The position numbers and the translations under genes are program-made. Positions 32,339-38,975 of a DNA stretch of 38,975 nt are shown piece after piece. A model generated the notes under the pieces. That model was not told the origin of the DNA. It searched no databases and worked only from the letters and a program-made list of their open reading frames with translations. Source of the stretch: Saccharothrix sp. S26 (GTDB taxonomy: Bacteria; Actinomycetota; Actinomycetes; Mycobacteriales; Pseudonocardiaceae); NCBI RefSeq assembly GCF_021390395.1, contig NZ_JAJUWT010000040.1, positions 1 through 38,975 of the forward strand. Reading direction: 5' to 3'. Each line of letters starts with the position of its first letter. The stretch's first letter is position 1.

Positions 32339-32980
32339 TCACGTCAGGTTCGCGACCAGCCACCAGTAGGGCAGGCCGCCGACGACCAGGCCGAGTGCGC
32401 TGCCCGCGACGACCTGGGCCGTCGTGTGGTCACCCAGTTCGACGCGCGACCACGCGACCAGCACGACCGCACCCGCGACCAGCGCGAGCCACGGTCCGTA
32501 GGTGATGGTGAGGATCACCGCCGACCCGGCGGCGACGCCGGCGTGCATGGAGATCTTCCACCCCCGGACGCCGCCGACCGGCAGGGCGAACGTGATGGCG
32601 ATGCTCACGACCAGCGAGGCGAACATGGCCAGCGCGAGGGCGATCATCTGCCGGGGTGCGCCGCCGAGGACGAGGATGGCGATCCCGCAGCCGAGGGAGC
32701 CGACGCAGGCGATGAACGGGATGAGCCGGCCTTCGCGGTTGGTCACGTGGTGGCTGTCCCACCTGCCCCGCCGTGCGCCCCGGATGATGACGATCATCGG
32801 GATGACCGAGCCGGTGATGCCGACGATCAGCCCCCACAGCAACGCGCCGCCCACCGTCCCGTCGGCGTGCCAGGCGATCACCGGAGGCAGGCCGAGCACC
32901 CACACCCACGGTGCGAGCACTTCCGTCGCCAAACGCGCCACCCGTCGCGCGACGGTGGGGCTGGTCGTGTCACTCGTCAT
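32339..32980 (-). CDS. PAP2-like membrane phosphatase
   Basis: 213 residues from the ATG at 32980 (GGGGA upstream); the ORF is open to 33043 but that part lies in a repeat element. Six membrane helices. Degenerate PAP2 motifs: WKISMHAG matches the SGH-type motif 2 and AWSRVELGDHTTAQVVAGS matches the SRxxxxxHxxxD motif 3 with the His and Arg kept. Probably dephosphorylates a lipid phosphate, though motif 1 is weak. Confidence 0.8.
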   Translation of the reverse strand: MTSDTTSPTVARRVARLATEVLAPWVWVLGLPPVIAWHADGTVGGALLWGLIVGITGSVIPMIVIIRGARRGRWDSHHVTNREGRLIPFIACVGSLGCGIAILVLGGAPRQMIALALAMFASLVVSIAITFALPVGGVRGWKISMHAGVAAGSAVILTITYGPWLALVAGAVVLVAWSRVELGDHTTAQVVAGSALGLVVGGLPYWWLVANLT

Positions 32981-33003
32981 GCCGTTCCCCGCACTTCCTA
33001 TCG

Positions 33004-33133
33004 CGAGAGTCCTACGTCCGCGCCGCGTGAGTCCTACGTTCACGACCCCCGAGTTGAACGCTCACGAACGCCCGAACGTAGAACTCAGTGGTCCTGGACG
33101 TAGGACTCACGCGACGTGAACGTAGGACTCTCG
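33004..33133. repeat. Nested inverted-repeat element built on GAGTCCTACGT
   Basis: Outer arms CGAGAGTCCTACGT (33004-33017) and its complement (33120-33133) are perfect over 14 bp. Inner arms CGCGTGAGTCCTACGT (33024-33039) and its complement (33098-33113) are perfect over 16 bp. A third, degenerate pair (GAGTTGAACG 33051-33060; CGTAGAACTC 33077-33086) lies at the centre. Six copies of one unit in mirror order fill the whole gap between two minus-strand genes, three bases from the TenA-like stop. It could fold as a long RNA stem and act as a terminator, or be a mobile intergenic repeat. Confidence 0.85.
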
Positions 33134-33135
33134 GG

Positions 33136-33792
33136 TCAGGGGAGGTCGGCCAGGGTGTTCCAGAACAGCAGCTCGTAGGAGTGCAGGAGGCGGGCGGCGG
33201 GCAGCGCGGCGGTCGGAGTCCAGTCGGTGGCCAGGACGTCGGTCAGGGCGCGCAGGCCCAGGGCGTCCAGCTCGGGGGCCGGTTCGGCGAAGAAGTCGAA
33301 GAACGCACAGCCTTCGTCGTCGAAACCGTAGTGCTCGCGCAGCGCGGCGGCGATCGTCGCGCAATAGCCGCCCCATTCCGCGAAGTTCGCCAGAATCGCG
33401 AGGAGTGCGTCGTGCGGATTGCCGTCCAACGCCAGCCTGGCCACGTACGAGGGATATGCCTGGCACCCCGGCAACGGCCGGTACGCGGCCACGTCATCCG
33501 GGGTCAGGCCGCACGCGGACGCGAAATCGGACAGTTTGGCCAACGCCAACCCCTCGCCGCCCGCGACGGTCGCGAAGAACTCGCGCTGCGCCGGCACGGG
33601 GGACTGCGCGGCCAACGTGAGGAACGCTCGCCAATCGCTCTGCACGATGCGGTGCTCCTCGGCCGCCAGCGCCTTCAACACCTCCGTCGACGCCTCGCCC
33701 GAGGCGATCAGCGGCACCAGCCGGTTCGTCGCGCCGTCGGACTTGAGCTCCGCGCGCACCCGCTCCAACAGGGCCTTCGCGTCCTTCGCCAT
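33136..33792 (-). CDS. TenA/haem-oxygenase-like all-helical protein
   Basis: 218 residues, GGGGGA upstream of the ATG. Almost entirely alpha-helical with the spacing of the TenA/haem-oxygenase-like fold: LAAEEHRIVQSDWRAFLTLA, then LPGCQAYPSYVARLALDGNP and ILANFAEWGGYCATIAAAL. One acidic and one His-containing helix could hold a diiron centre, but the residues do not settle this. Thiaminase or iron-redox family members are alternatives. Function unknown. Confidence 0.6.
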   Translation of the reverse strand: MAKDAKALLERVRAELKSDGATNRLVPLIASGEASTEVLKALAAEEHRIVQSDWRAFLTLAAQSPVPAQREFFATVAGGEGLALAKLSDFASACGLTPDDVAAYRPLPGCQAYPSYVARLALDGNPHDALLAILANFAEWGGYCATIAAALREHYGFDDEGCAFFDFFAEPAPELDALGLRALTDVLATDWTPTAALPAARLLHSYELLFWNTLADLP

Positions 33793-33903
33793 CGTTCCCC
33801 CTCGTCCGGGCGCCGCACGTCACCGGCGACGGCGGCATGACCAATACGCACTCTATAGAGCCGCCCAACCCCGCACGGATGGGCATGCGGGCCGGCGGCG
33901 CGG

Positions 33904-36138
33904 ATGAAGACTCGGCAACAGGGATTGACGCGGACAGCCCTTTCCGGTCTCATGGCTCCGCCTTGTCGAACGTCAGCGTTGCCTCAGTGGGGAGTGCCGG
34001 GATTGCGCGTCGCCGGAGTCACGTCGGTCGAAAAGCCCGGAATCCCGATCGGAAAACAGCATCAGGTGTGGATGGGTTACCTGGCTTTCGGCCTGTTATC
34101 GGTCGGGCTCTACTACGTGCTGCCCGTCCTCGGCGGCACGATCCCGCTGCGGGTGGTCGTCTACTGCGCGGTCAGCACGTCCGCCGCGCTCGCCGTCTGG
34201 TGGGGCGTGCGCCGCAACCGGCCCGAGCCGCGCGCGCCGTGGATCGTGCTCGGCCTGAGCCAGCTCGTGTACGCGTTGGCCGACACCGCGTTCTACATGG
34301 CGCACTACGTCCTGCACGACCCGAGCTACCCGTCCGTCGCCGACGCGCTCTACCTGGGCCACTACCCGCTGGTCGTGGTGGGCCTGCTGATGCTCATCCG
34401 CCAGCGCCGCTCCGACCGCGACCTGCCCAGCCTGCTCGACGCGGTCTCGCTGACCGTGGTCGCGGGCCTGCTGTCGTGGGTGTTCGTGATCGGCCCGCAG
34501 ACCCGCCTGGGCACGCCGCTGCTGGTCGAGATGGTGTCGTTGGCCTACCCGTTGATGGACCTGGTGCTGCTGCTGGTGTCGCTGCGGCTGCTGTTCGGCG
34601 CGGGACGGCGTGACGGGTCGTTCGCGCTGCTCGTGCTGTGGCTGGCCGCGATCCTCACCGCCGACACCGTGTACGTGTTGCAGCGCCTGGACCTCAGCTA
34701 CGAGGCGGGCAACTTCCTGGACGCGATCTGGCTGACCGGCAACCTGGCGCTCGGCGCGTGCGCGCTGCACCCGTCGATGGGTCGGATGGCGCAGCCGGTG
34801 GACGTGCCCGCGCTGCGGTTGAGCTGGCCTCGGCTCGCGATCCTGTCCACGGGCGCGTTGATCGGCCCGTTGCTTCTTCTCGTGCAGCACGCCCAGGGTG
34901 TGCGCCGGGACGTGCCGGTGATCGCGGCGGGCTGCGCGGTGCTGTTCGCGTTGACCGCGACGCGGCTCGCGGGCCTGGCCGTGGACCAGCGCCGGCTCGC
35001 CATCACCGACAGCCTGACCCGGCTGCGCAGCCGCCGCTACTTCGAAGCACGCCTGGCCGACGAGGTCGCCCGGGCCCGGCGCACCGGCAGCCCGCTGGGC
35101 GTGGTGATCCTCGACGTCGACCGGTTCAAGTCGATCAACGACCGGTTCGGGCACCCGGCGGGCGACCGGGTGCTGGTCGAGGTGGCCTCCCGGCTGCGCG
35201 TGATCGCCGGGCCGGGCGGGGTGCTCGCCCGGTACGGCGGCGAGGAGTTCGCGCTGATCGCGACCGGCGCGGACGCCGAGAACCTGACCCGGCTCGCGGA
35301 ACGGCTGCGGCACGGCGTCTCCCACCATCCGATCGCCGTGAGCGGTCGCCGATCGGTGACGGTTACGCTCTCCGCCGGCACCGCCGCGTTCGCGCCGCAC
35401 TACGGCACGGCGTCCGCGTTGGTGTCGGCGGCTGACCGCGCGCTGTACCTGGCCAAGGATCTGGGTCGGGACCGGGCGGTCGCCGGTGGCACATCGCTCA
35501 CCGAGCACCGGGAGGACGTCGCGGTGGACTACCTGAACCAGGTCGCGGACCTGGTCGACCTGCGCGTGGCCAGTCCCGGGCGCAGTCTGGCCATCGCCGA
35601 GTGGGCGCGGACCGTCGCCGATCACCTCAAGCGCGACCCGGCCGAGATCCACAACGCCCACCGCGCGGGACGGCTGCTCGACGTCGGCATGATCGTGCTG
35701 CCCGACGACCTGCTCACCGAGTCGGGCCCGCTCACCGACCAGCAGTGGCACCTGCTGCACGAGCACCCCGACAGCGGCGCGCGCATGGTGAGCGTGCTGC
35801 CCGACCACGGCGAGGTGGCAGAGGTCATCCGCCAGCACCACGAGCGGTGGGACGGCGCGGGCTACCCGAACGGCCTGACCCGCGACTCCATCCGGATCGA
35901 GGCGCGGATCCTGTCCGTGTGCGACGCGTGGGCGGCGATGCGCGCCGACCGGCCGCACCGGCGCGCCCTGACGCACGAGCAGGCGGTGCGCGAGCTGCGG
36001 GCCGGCCGCGGCGCGCGGTTCGACCCGGACCTGGTGGACGTGTTCCTGGCGTTGCTGGAGCGGGGTGTGGTGGGCGACCTGAGCGCCGCGCCCGGTTCCG
36101 GCTCGGCGGCCGCGCGCGAGGACAGCCGCCTATCCTGA
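33904..36138 (+). CDS. Membrane GGDEF-HD-GYP protein with altered HD motif
   Basis: Up to 744 residues from the ATG at 33904. The first 56 residues look non-conserved, so the start may be the ATG at 34072; no clear ribosome-binding site supports either. About eight membrane helices (to residue 360), then a GGDEF domain with intact ARYGGEEFALI (about 445) and an HD-GYP domain. There the usual LHDIGKI reads LLDVGMI: the metal-binding His and the Lys are both replaced, while HHERWDGAGYPNGL is intact. The phosphodiesterase half is therefore probably inactive or altered, leaving diguanylate cyclase as the likely activity. Confidence 0.88.
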   Translation: MKTRQQGLTRTALSGLMAPPCRTSALPQWGVPGLRVAGVTSVEKPGIPIGKQHQVWMGYLAFGLLSVGLYYVLPVLGGTIPLRVVVYCAVSTSAALAVWWGVRRNRPEPRAPWIVLGLSQLVYALADTAFYMAHYVLHDPSYPSVADALYLGHYPLVVVGLLMLIRQRRSDRDLPSLLDAVSLTVVAGLLSWVFVIGPQTRLGTPLLVEMVSLAYPLMDLVLLLVSLRLLFGAGRRDGSFALLVLWLAAILTADTVYVLQRLDLSYEAGNFLDAIWLTGNLALGACALHPSMGRMAQPVDVPALRLSWPRLAILSTGALIGPLLLLVQHAQGVRRDVPVIAAGCAVLFALTATRLAGLAVDQRRLAITDSLTRLRSRRYFEARLADEVARARRTGSPLGVVILDVDRFKSINDRFGHPAGDRVLVEVASRLRVIAGPGGVLARYGGEEFALIATGADAENLTRLAERLRHGVSHHPIAVSGRRSVTVTLSAGTAAFAPHYGTASALVSAADRALYLAKDLGRDRAVAGGTSLTEHREDVAVDYLNQVADLVDLRVASPGRSLAIAEWARTVADHLKRDPAEIHNAHRAGRLLDVGMIVLPDDLLTESGPLTDQQWHLLHEHPDSGARMVSVLPDHGEVAEVIRQHHERWDGAGYPNGLTRDSIRIEARILSVCDAWAAMRADRPHRRALTHEQAVRELRAGRGARFDPDLVDVFLALLERGVVGDLSAAPGSGSAAAREDSRLS

Positions 36139-36142
36139 CGCC

Positions 36143-36601
36143 ATGTCGCGCCGGGCCCTGATCACGATGACCGCCGACGAGGTGCGCGCGTTCCTGGAGG
36201 AGCAGCGCGTGGTCACCGTGGCCACGCTCGGCCCGAACGGCAGGCCGCACCTCGTGCCGCTGTGGTTCGTGGTGGAGGACGGCGAGCTGCTCGGCTGGAC
36301 CTACCGGGCGTCGCAGAAGGTGGCCAACCTGCGCCGCAAGCCCGAGGCCACGGTGCAGTCGGAGGCGGGGGAGACCTACGACCAGCTCCGCGGCGTCACG
36401 ATGGAGTGCGACGTGCGGCTGGTGGAGGAGCACGCCGAGGTCGCGCGCATCGGCGCGGCGGTGGCGGCCCGGTACTCCGGTCACAGCGGTCCGGAGCTGG
36501 ACGCGTTCGTGGCCGCGCAGGCCGCCAAGCGGGTCGGGCTGCGGTTCGCGCCGACCTCGGTGGTGTCGTGGGACCACCGCAAGCTCAGCGGGACGTACTG
36601 A
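36143..36601 (+). CDS. PPOX-class F420/FMN-dependent protein
   Basis: 152 residues with the split beta-barrel of the pyridoxamine-phosphate-oxidase family: VVTVATLGPNGRPHLVPLWFV, LLGWTYRASQKVANLRRKPE and the C-terminal RVGLRFAPTSVVSWDHRKL. Actinomycete members of this size usually bind F420. It starts five bases after the GGDEF-HD-GYP stop and is probably co-transcribed. Substrate unknown. Confidence 0.88.
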   Translation: MSRRALITMTADEVRAFLEEQRVVTVATLGPNGRPHLVPLWFVVEDGELLGWTYRASQKVANLRRKPEATVQSEAGETYDQLRGVTMECDVRLVEEHAEVARIGAAVAARYSGHSGPELDAFVAAQAAKRVGLRFAPTSVVSWDHRKLSGTY

Positions 36602-36641
36602 GCGCCCTTCGCTGTCGGTCGACCAGTGCAAGTTTCCGCAA

Positions 36642-36658
36642 AGCCACCGCACGTGGCT
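36642..36658 (+). terminator. Hairpin after the PPOX gene
   Basis: AGCCAC (36642-36647), loop CGCAC, GTGGCT (36653-36658), followed by GTTTC. It lies 41 bases after the stop codon and before a gene with its own control region. Stem is short, with no long T-run. Confidence 0.45.
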
Positions 36659-36670
36659 GTTTCGCCGACT

Positions 36671-36706
36671 CTGAAACCCAGGCAGTCGAGTTTTTGCGTG
36701 TTTCAG
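36671..36706. promoter_or_regulatory. Spaced inverted repeat upstream of the glucanase gene
   Basis: CTGAAAC (36671-36677) and GTTTCAG (36700-36706) are perfect 7-bp arms separated by 22 bases containing a run of five T. The region is unusually A/T-rich for this DNA and sits about 110 bases before the glucanase start, where a promoter or operator is expected. Confidence 0.4.
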
Positions 36707-36816
36707 TAGACATCTTGCGGGCGCACGGTCGGCCGCCCTATGGTGTGCGCCACGCCACACCCCTGTGACTTCCCTGCCCGTGGTGTCGAGGTCCCGTCCA
36801 ACGAAGGGCTGAACCC

Positions 36817-38975
36817 ATGCGAGTCAACCCCACCCTCCGGCGTCCCCTGGCGCTCGGCGCGGCGGCGGTGGCCACGTCCCTGCTGGCCGCGGTGACGGTC
36901 GCCGTCGCGCCGAGCGGGGTCGCCGCCCAGGCCGCCGCGGTGGCCACGTCGCCGTTCGACATCCCCGGCCGCGGCGCGGACGTGCCGTTCGTCGAGCACG
37001 AGGCCGAGTCCGCCGCCACCAACGGCACGAAGATCGGCCCCGGCCGTCGCCAGGGCACGCTGGAGGGCGAGGCGTCCGGCCGCCGCGCCGTGACGCTGAC
37101 CGGCCAGGGCCGCTACGTCGAGTTCACCCTCACCGAGCCCGCGAACTCGATCGACCTCCGGTACAGCATCCCGGACGGCAACGGCGGCGCGGGCATCACC
37201 GCGCCCCTGTCCCTCTACCTCGACGGCACGAAGACCGGCAGCCTCACGCTCACGTCGAAGTACGCGTGGCGCTACGGCGGCTACCCCTACGCCAACGACC
37301 CGAACCAGGGCAAGCCGCACCACCTCTACGACTCCACCCGCGCCCTGTTCCCCCGCACGCTCGGCGCCGGCGCGAAGGTGCGGCTCCAGGTCGACGCGGG
37401 CGACACCGCGCCGTCCTACACGATCGACCTGGCCGACTTCGAGCTCGTCGCCCCACCTGCCACCCGGCCCGCGAACTCCGTCTCCGTCACCGAGCACGGC
37501 GCCACGCCGAACGACGGCACGAACGACAACGCCGCCTTCGACGCCGCGGTCGCCGCCGCCAGGGCGTCCGGCCGCGAGGTGTGGATCCCGGCCGGCCGGT
37601 TCACCGTCACCAAGCACATCACCGTCGACCAGGTCACCGTCCGCGGCGCGGGCCACTGGCACAGCGTCGTGGCGGGTGACCGGGTCGGCTTCTACGGCCT
37701 GGGCGAGCCGTCCAGCTGCGGGCAGGGCGGCAACTCCGGCGTCAGCACGCGCGTCGGCCTGCACGACTTCGCGATCATCGGCGAGGTCACCAACCGGGTC
37801 GACTGCGACCAGACCAACGCCATCGGCGGCGCGCTGGGCGGCGGTTCGGTGATCTCCGGCATGTTCCTCCAGCACACCAAGGTCGGCATGTGGCTGGACG
37901 GCCCGTTCAGCGGCCTGACCATCCGGAACAACAAGGTGGTCGACCAGCTCGCCGACGGCATGAACCTGCACCGCGGCATCAGCGACGTGCTGATCGAGCA
38001 CAACCTGTTCCGCAACATCAGCGACGACGGCATCGCGTTCTGGTCCGAGCAGCAGGCCGACCACGGCAACACCATCCGCCGCAACACCGTGGTCGTGCCG
38101 ATGAAGGCCAACGGCATCGCGATCTACGGCGGCCGGGACAACGTGGCCACGGAGAACGTCGTGGCCGACACCCAGGACCAGGGCGGCGGCATCCACGTCG
38201 GCAACCGCTTCTCCTCGGTGCCCCTGTCCGGCACGACCACCCTGTCGCGCAACACCACCCTGCGCGCGGGCGTGCTGGACTCCAACTGGCAGTTCGGCGT
38301 GGGCGCGCTGTGGTTCGACGCCCGCGACGGCGCGATGACCGGCCGGATCGACGTCACCGACACCGACCTGGTCGACAGCAACTACGAGGCCATCCAGTTC
38401 ATCAGCGGCACGATCACCAACGTCCACTTCGACGGCGTGCGGATCACCGGCGCGGGCACGTTCGGCATCCAGCTCCAGTCGCCGGGCTCGGCGTCGTTCA
38501 CCAACGTCACCGCCACCGGCCTGGGCCGGGCCGGTGTCTACAGCTGCCTGGGCGACAACGCGTTCCAGATCACCAGGGGCGCGGGCAACTCCGGCTGGGA
38601 CGGCCCGGCGTACTGCGGCCCGTGGCCGGACCCGATCTACACCGATCCGACCGCGCCGCCGACGACGACCACGACCACGACCACGACGACCGTCCCGTCC
38701 GGTGGCAACCTGGCCAGGGGCAGGGCGGTCAACGCGTCCACCGCGAACGGCGGCTTCCCGGCCTCGCACGCCGTGGACGGTGACGCGAACACCTACTGGG
38801 AGAGCGCGAGCAACCAGTTCCCGCAGTCGCTCACCGTCGACCTGGGCCGGTCGGAGAACGTCGGCCGCCTGGTGCTGAAGCTCCCGCCGGCCGCCGCGTG
38901 GGCTGCCCGCACGCAGACGTTGGGCGTGTCCGGCAGCGCGGACGGCGTGAACTACAGCCAGGTGGTGGCGTCGAC
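36817..38975 (+). CDS. Secreted GH87-type alpha-1,3-glucanase, 3' end cut by the window
   Basis: 719 codons present, continuing past the window. Sec signal peptide (1 to about 37, RRPLALGAAAVATSLLAAV), then a CBM35/6-like beta-sandwich (about 55-210, FVEHEAESAATNGTKIG), and a right-handed parallel beta-helix (about 220-600). Within it, D380 (LADGMNLHRG) and D403-D404 (NISDDGIAFWSE) match the catalytic aspartates of GH87 mycodextranase/alpha-1,3-glucanases (ADGINFHxG, GDDGLAMWS). A Pro/Thr linker with ten consecutive Thr (near 616-626) leads to a discoidin (F5/8 type C, CBM32) domain that is truncated. It degrades alpha-1,3-glucans, for example in fungal cell walls. Confidence 0.9.
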   Translation, partial: MRVNPTLRRPLALGAAAVATSLLAAVTVAVAPSGVAAQAAAVATSPFDIPGRGADVPFVEHEAESAATNGTKIGPGRRQGTLEGEASGRRAVTLTGQGRYVEFTLTEPANSIDLRYSIPDGNGGAGITAPLSLYLDGTKTGSLTLTSKYAWRYGGYPYANDPNQGKPHHLYDSTRALFPRTLGAGAKVRLQVDAGDTAPSYTIDLADFELVAPPATRPANSVSVTEHGATPNDGTNDNAAFDAAVAAARASGREVWIPAGRFTVTKHITVDQVTVRGAGHWHSVVAGDRVGFYGLGEPSSCGQGGNSGVSTRVGLHDFAIIGEVTNRVDCDQTNAIGGALGGGSVISGMFLQHTKVGMWLDGPFSGLTIRNNKVVDQLADGMNLHRGISDVLIEHNLFRNISDDGIAFWSEQQADHGNTIRRNTVVVPMKANGIAIYGGRDNVATENVVADTQDQGGGIHVGNRFSSVPLSGTTTLSRNTTLRAGVLDSNWQFGVGALWFDARDGAMTGRIDVTDTDLVDSNYEAIQFISGTITNVHFDGVRITGAGTFGIQLQSPGSASFTNVTATGLGRAGVYSCLGDNAFQITRGAGNSGWDGPAYCGPWPDPIYTDPTAPPTTTTTTTTTTVPSGGNLARGRAVNASTANGGFPASHAVDGDANTYWESASNQFPQSLTVDLGRSENVGRLVLKLPPAAAWAARTQTLGVSGSADGVNYSQVVAS

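Noticed and set aside
33004..33133. CRISPR array
   Set aside because: The repeats are in mirror order with unequal spacing and no constant-length spacers, so it is an inverted-repeat element, not a CRISPR array.
38659..38700. ACGACC tandem repeat
   Set aside because: It encodes the poly-Thr linker of the glucanase and needs no separate explanation.

Overview
The window looks like chromosomal DNA of a filamentous actinomycete. Every gene has very high G+C and strongly G/C-biased third codon positions, GTG starts are common, several genes appear to have leaderless promoters, and the content (a melC1/melC2 tyrosinase pair, F420/FMN oxidoreductases, a GH87 glucanase, polytopic GGDEF proteins) is typical of the group. 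A Pseudonocardiales-type organism (Saccharothrix/Lentzea/Actinosynnema-like) is my guess, not something the sequence proves.

Left part (1-9.6 kb). A PRC-barrel stress protein (minus) faces a tightly coupled four-gene plus-strand operon (853-4346): a cysteine-rich precursor-like protein without a signal peptide, a DUF692/MNIO peptide-modifying oxygenase, a DUF2063 (HvfC/BufC-like) partner and a VioB-type ferritin-like protein. This is a strong candidate for an uncharacterised metal-linked RiPP system. After a convergent unknown gene comes a second compact operon on the minus strand (9364 down to 5473): a J-domain/pseudokinase fusion, a VWA protein, a divergent adenylosuccinate-synthetase paralogue and an NrtR-like degenerate Nudix regulator. 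A perfect 9-bp inverted repeat covers its apparently leaderless promoter. I regard this as the second candidate undescribed system.

Middle (9.6-19.2 kb). Two internally deleted pseudogenes (an ABC-F ATPase and a class II DAHP synthase) and a frameshifted unknown ORF mark a decaying accessory segment. Around them lie an MFS exporter, a GNAT acetyltransferase, a GH13 alpha-glucosidase, argS, a luciferase-like oxidoreductase and a quinone-oxidoreductase-like MDR enzyme with a pair of TetR-style operators. A CGAAC-rich degenerate repeat separates argS from the luciferase-like gene.

Right part (19.2-39 kb). A molybdate uptake operon (HTH-MOP regulator, modA, modB, modC), two small membrane proteins, a NarL-type two-component pair, a tyrosinase operon (melC1-melC2-epimerase), a membrane metallophosphoesterase, a GGDEF-EAL protein, a Nudix hydrolase, a PAP2-like membrane protein, a nested inverted-repeat element, a TenA/haem-oxygenase-like protein, a GGDEF-HD-GYP protein with an altered HD motif, a PPOX-class F420 protein and a secreted GH87-type alpha-1,3-glucanase that runs off the end of the window.
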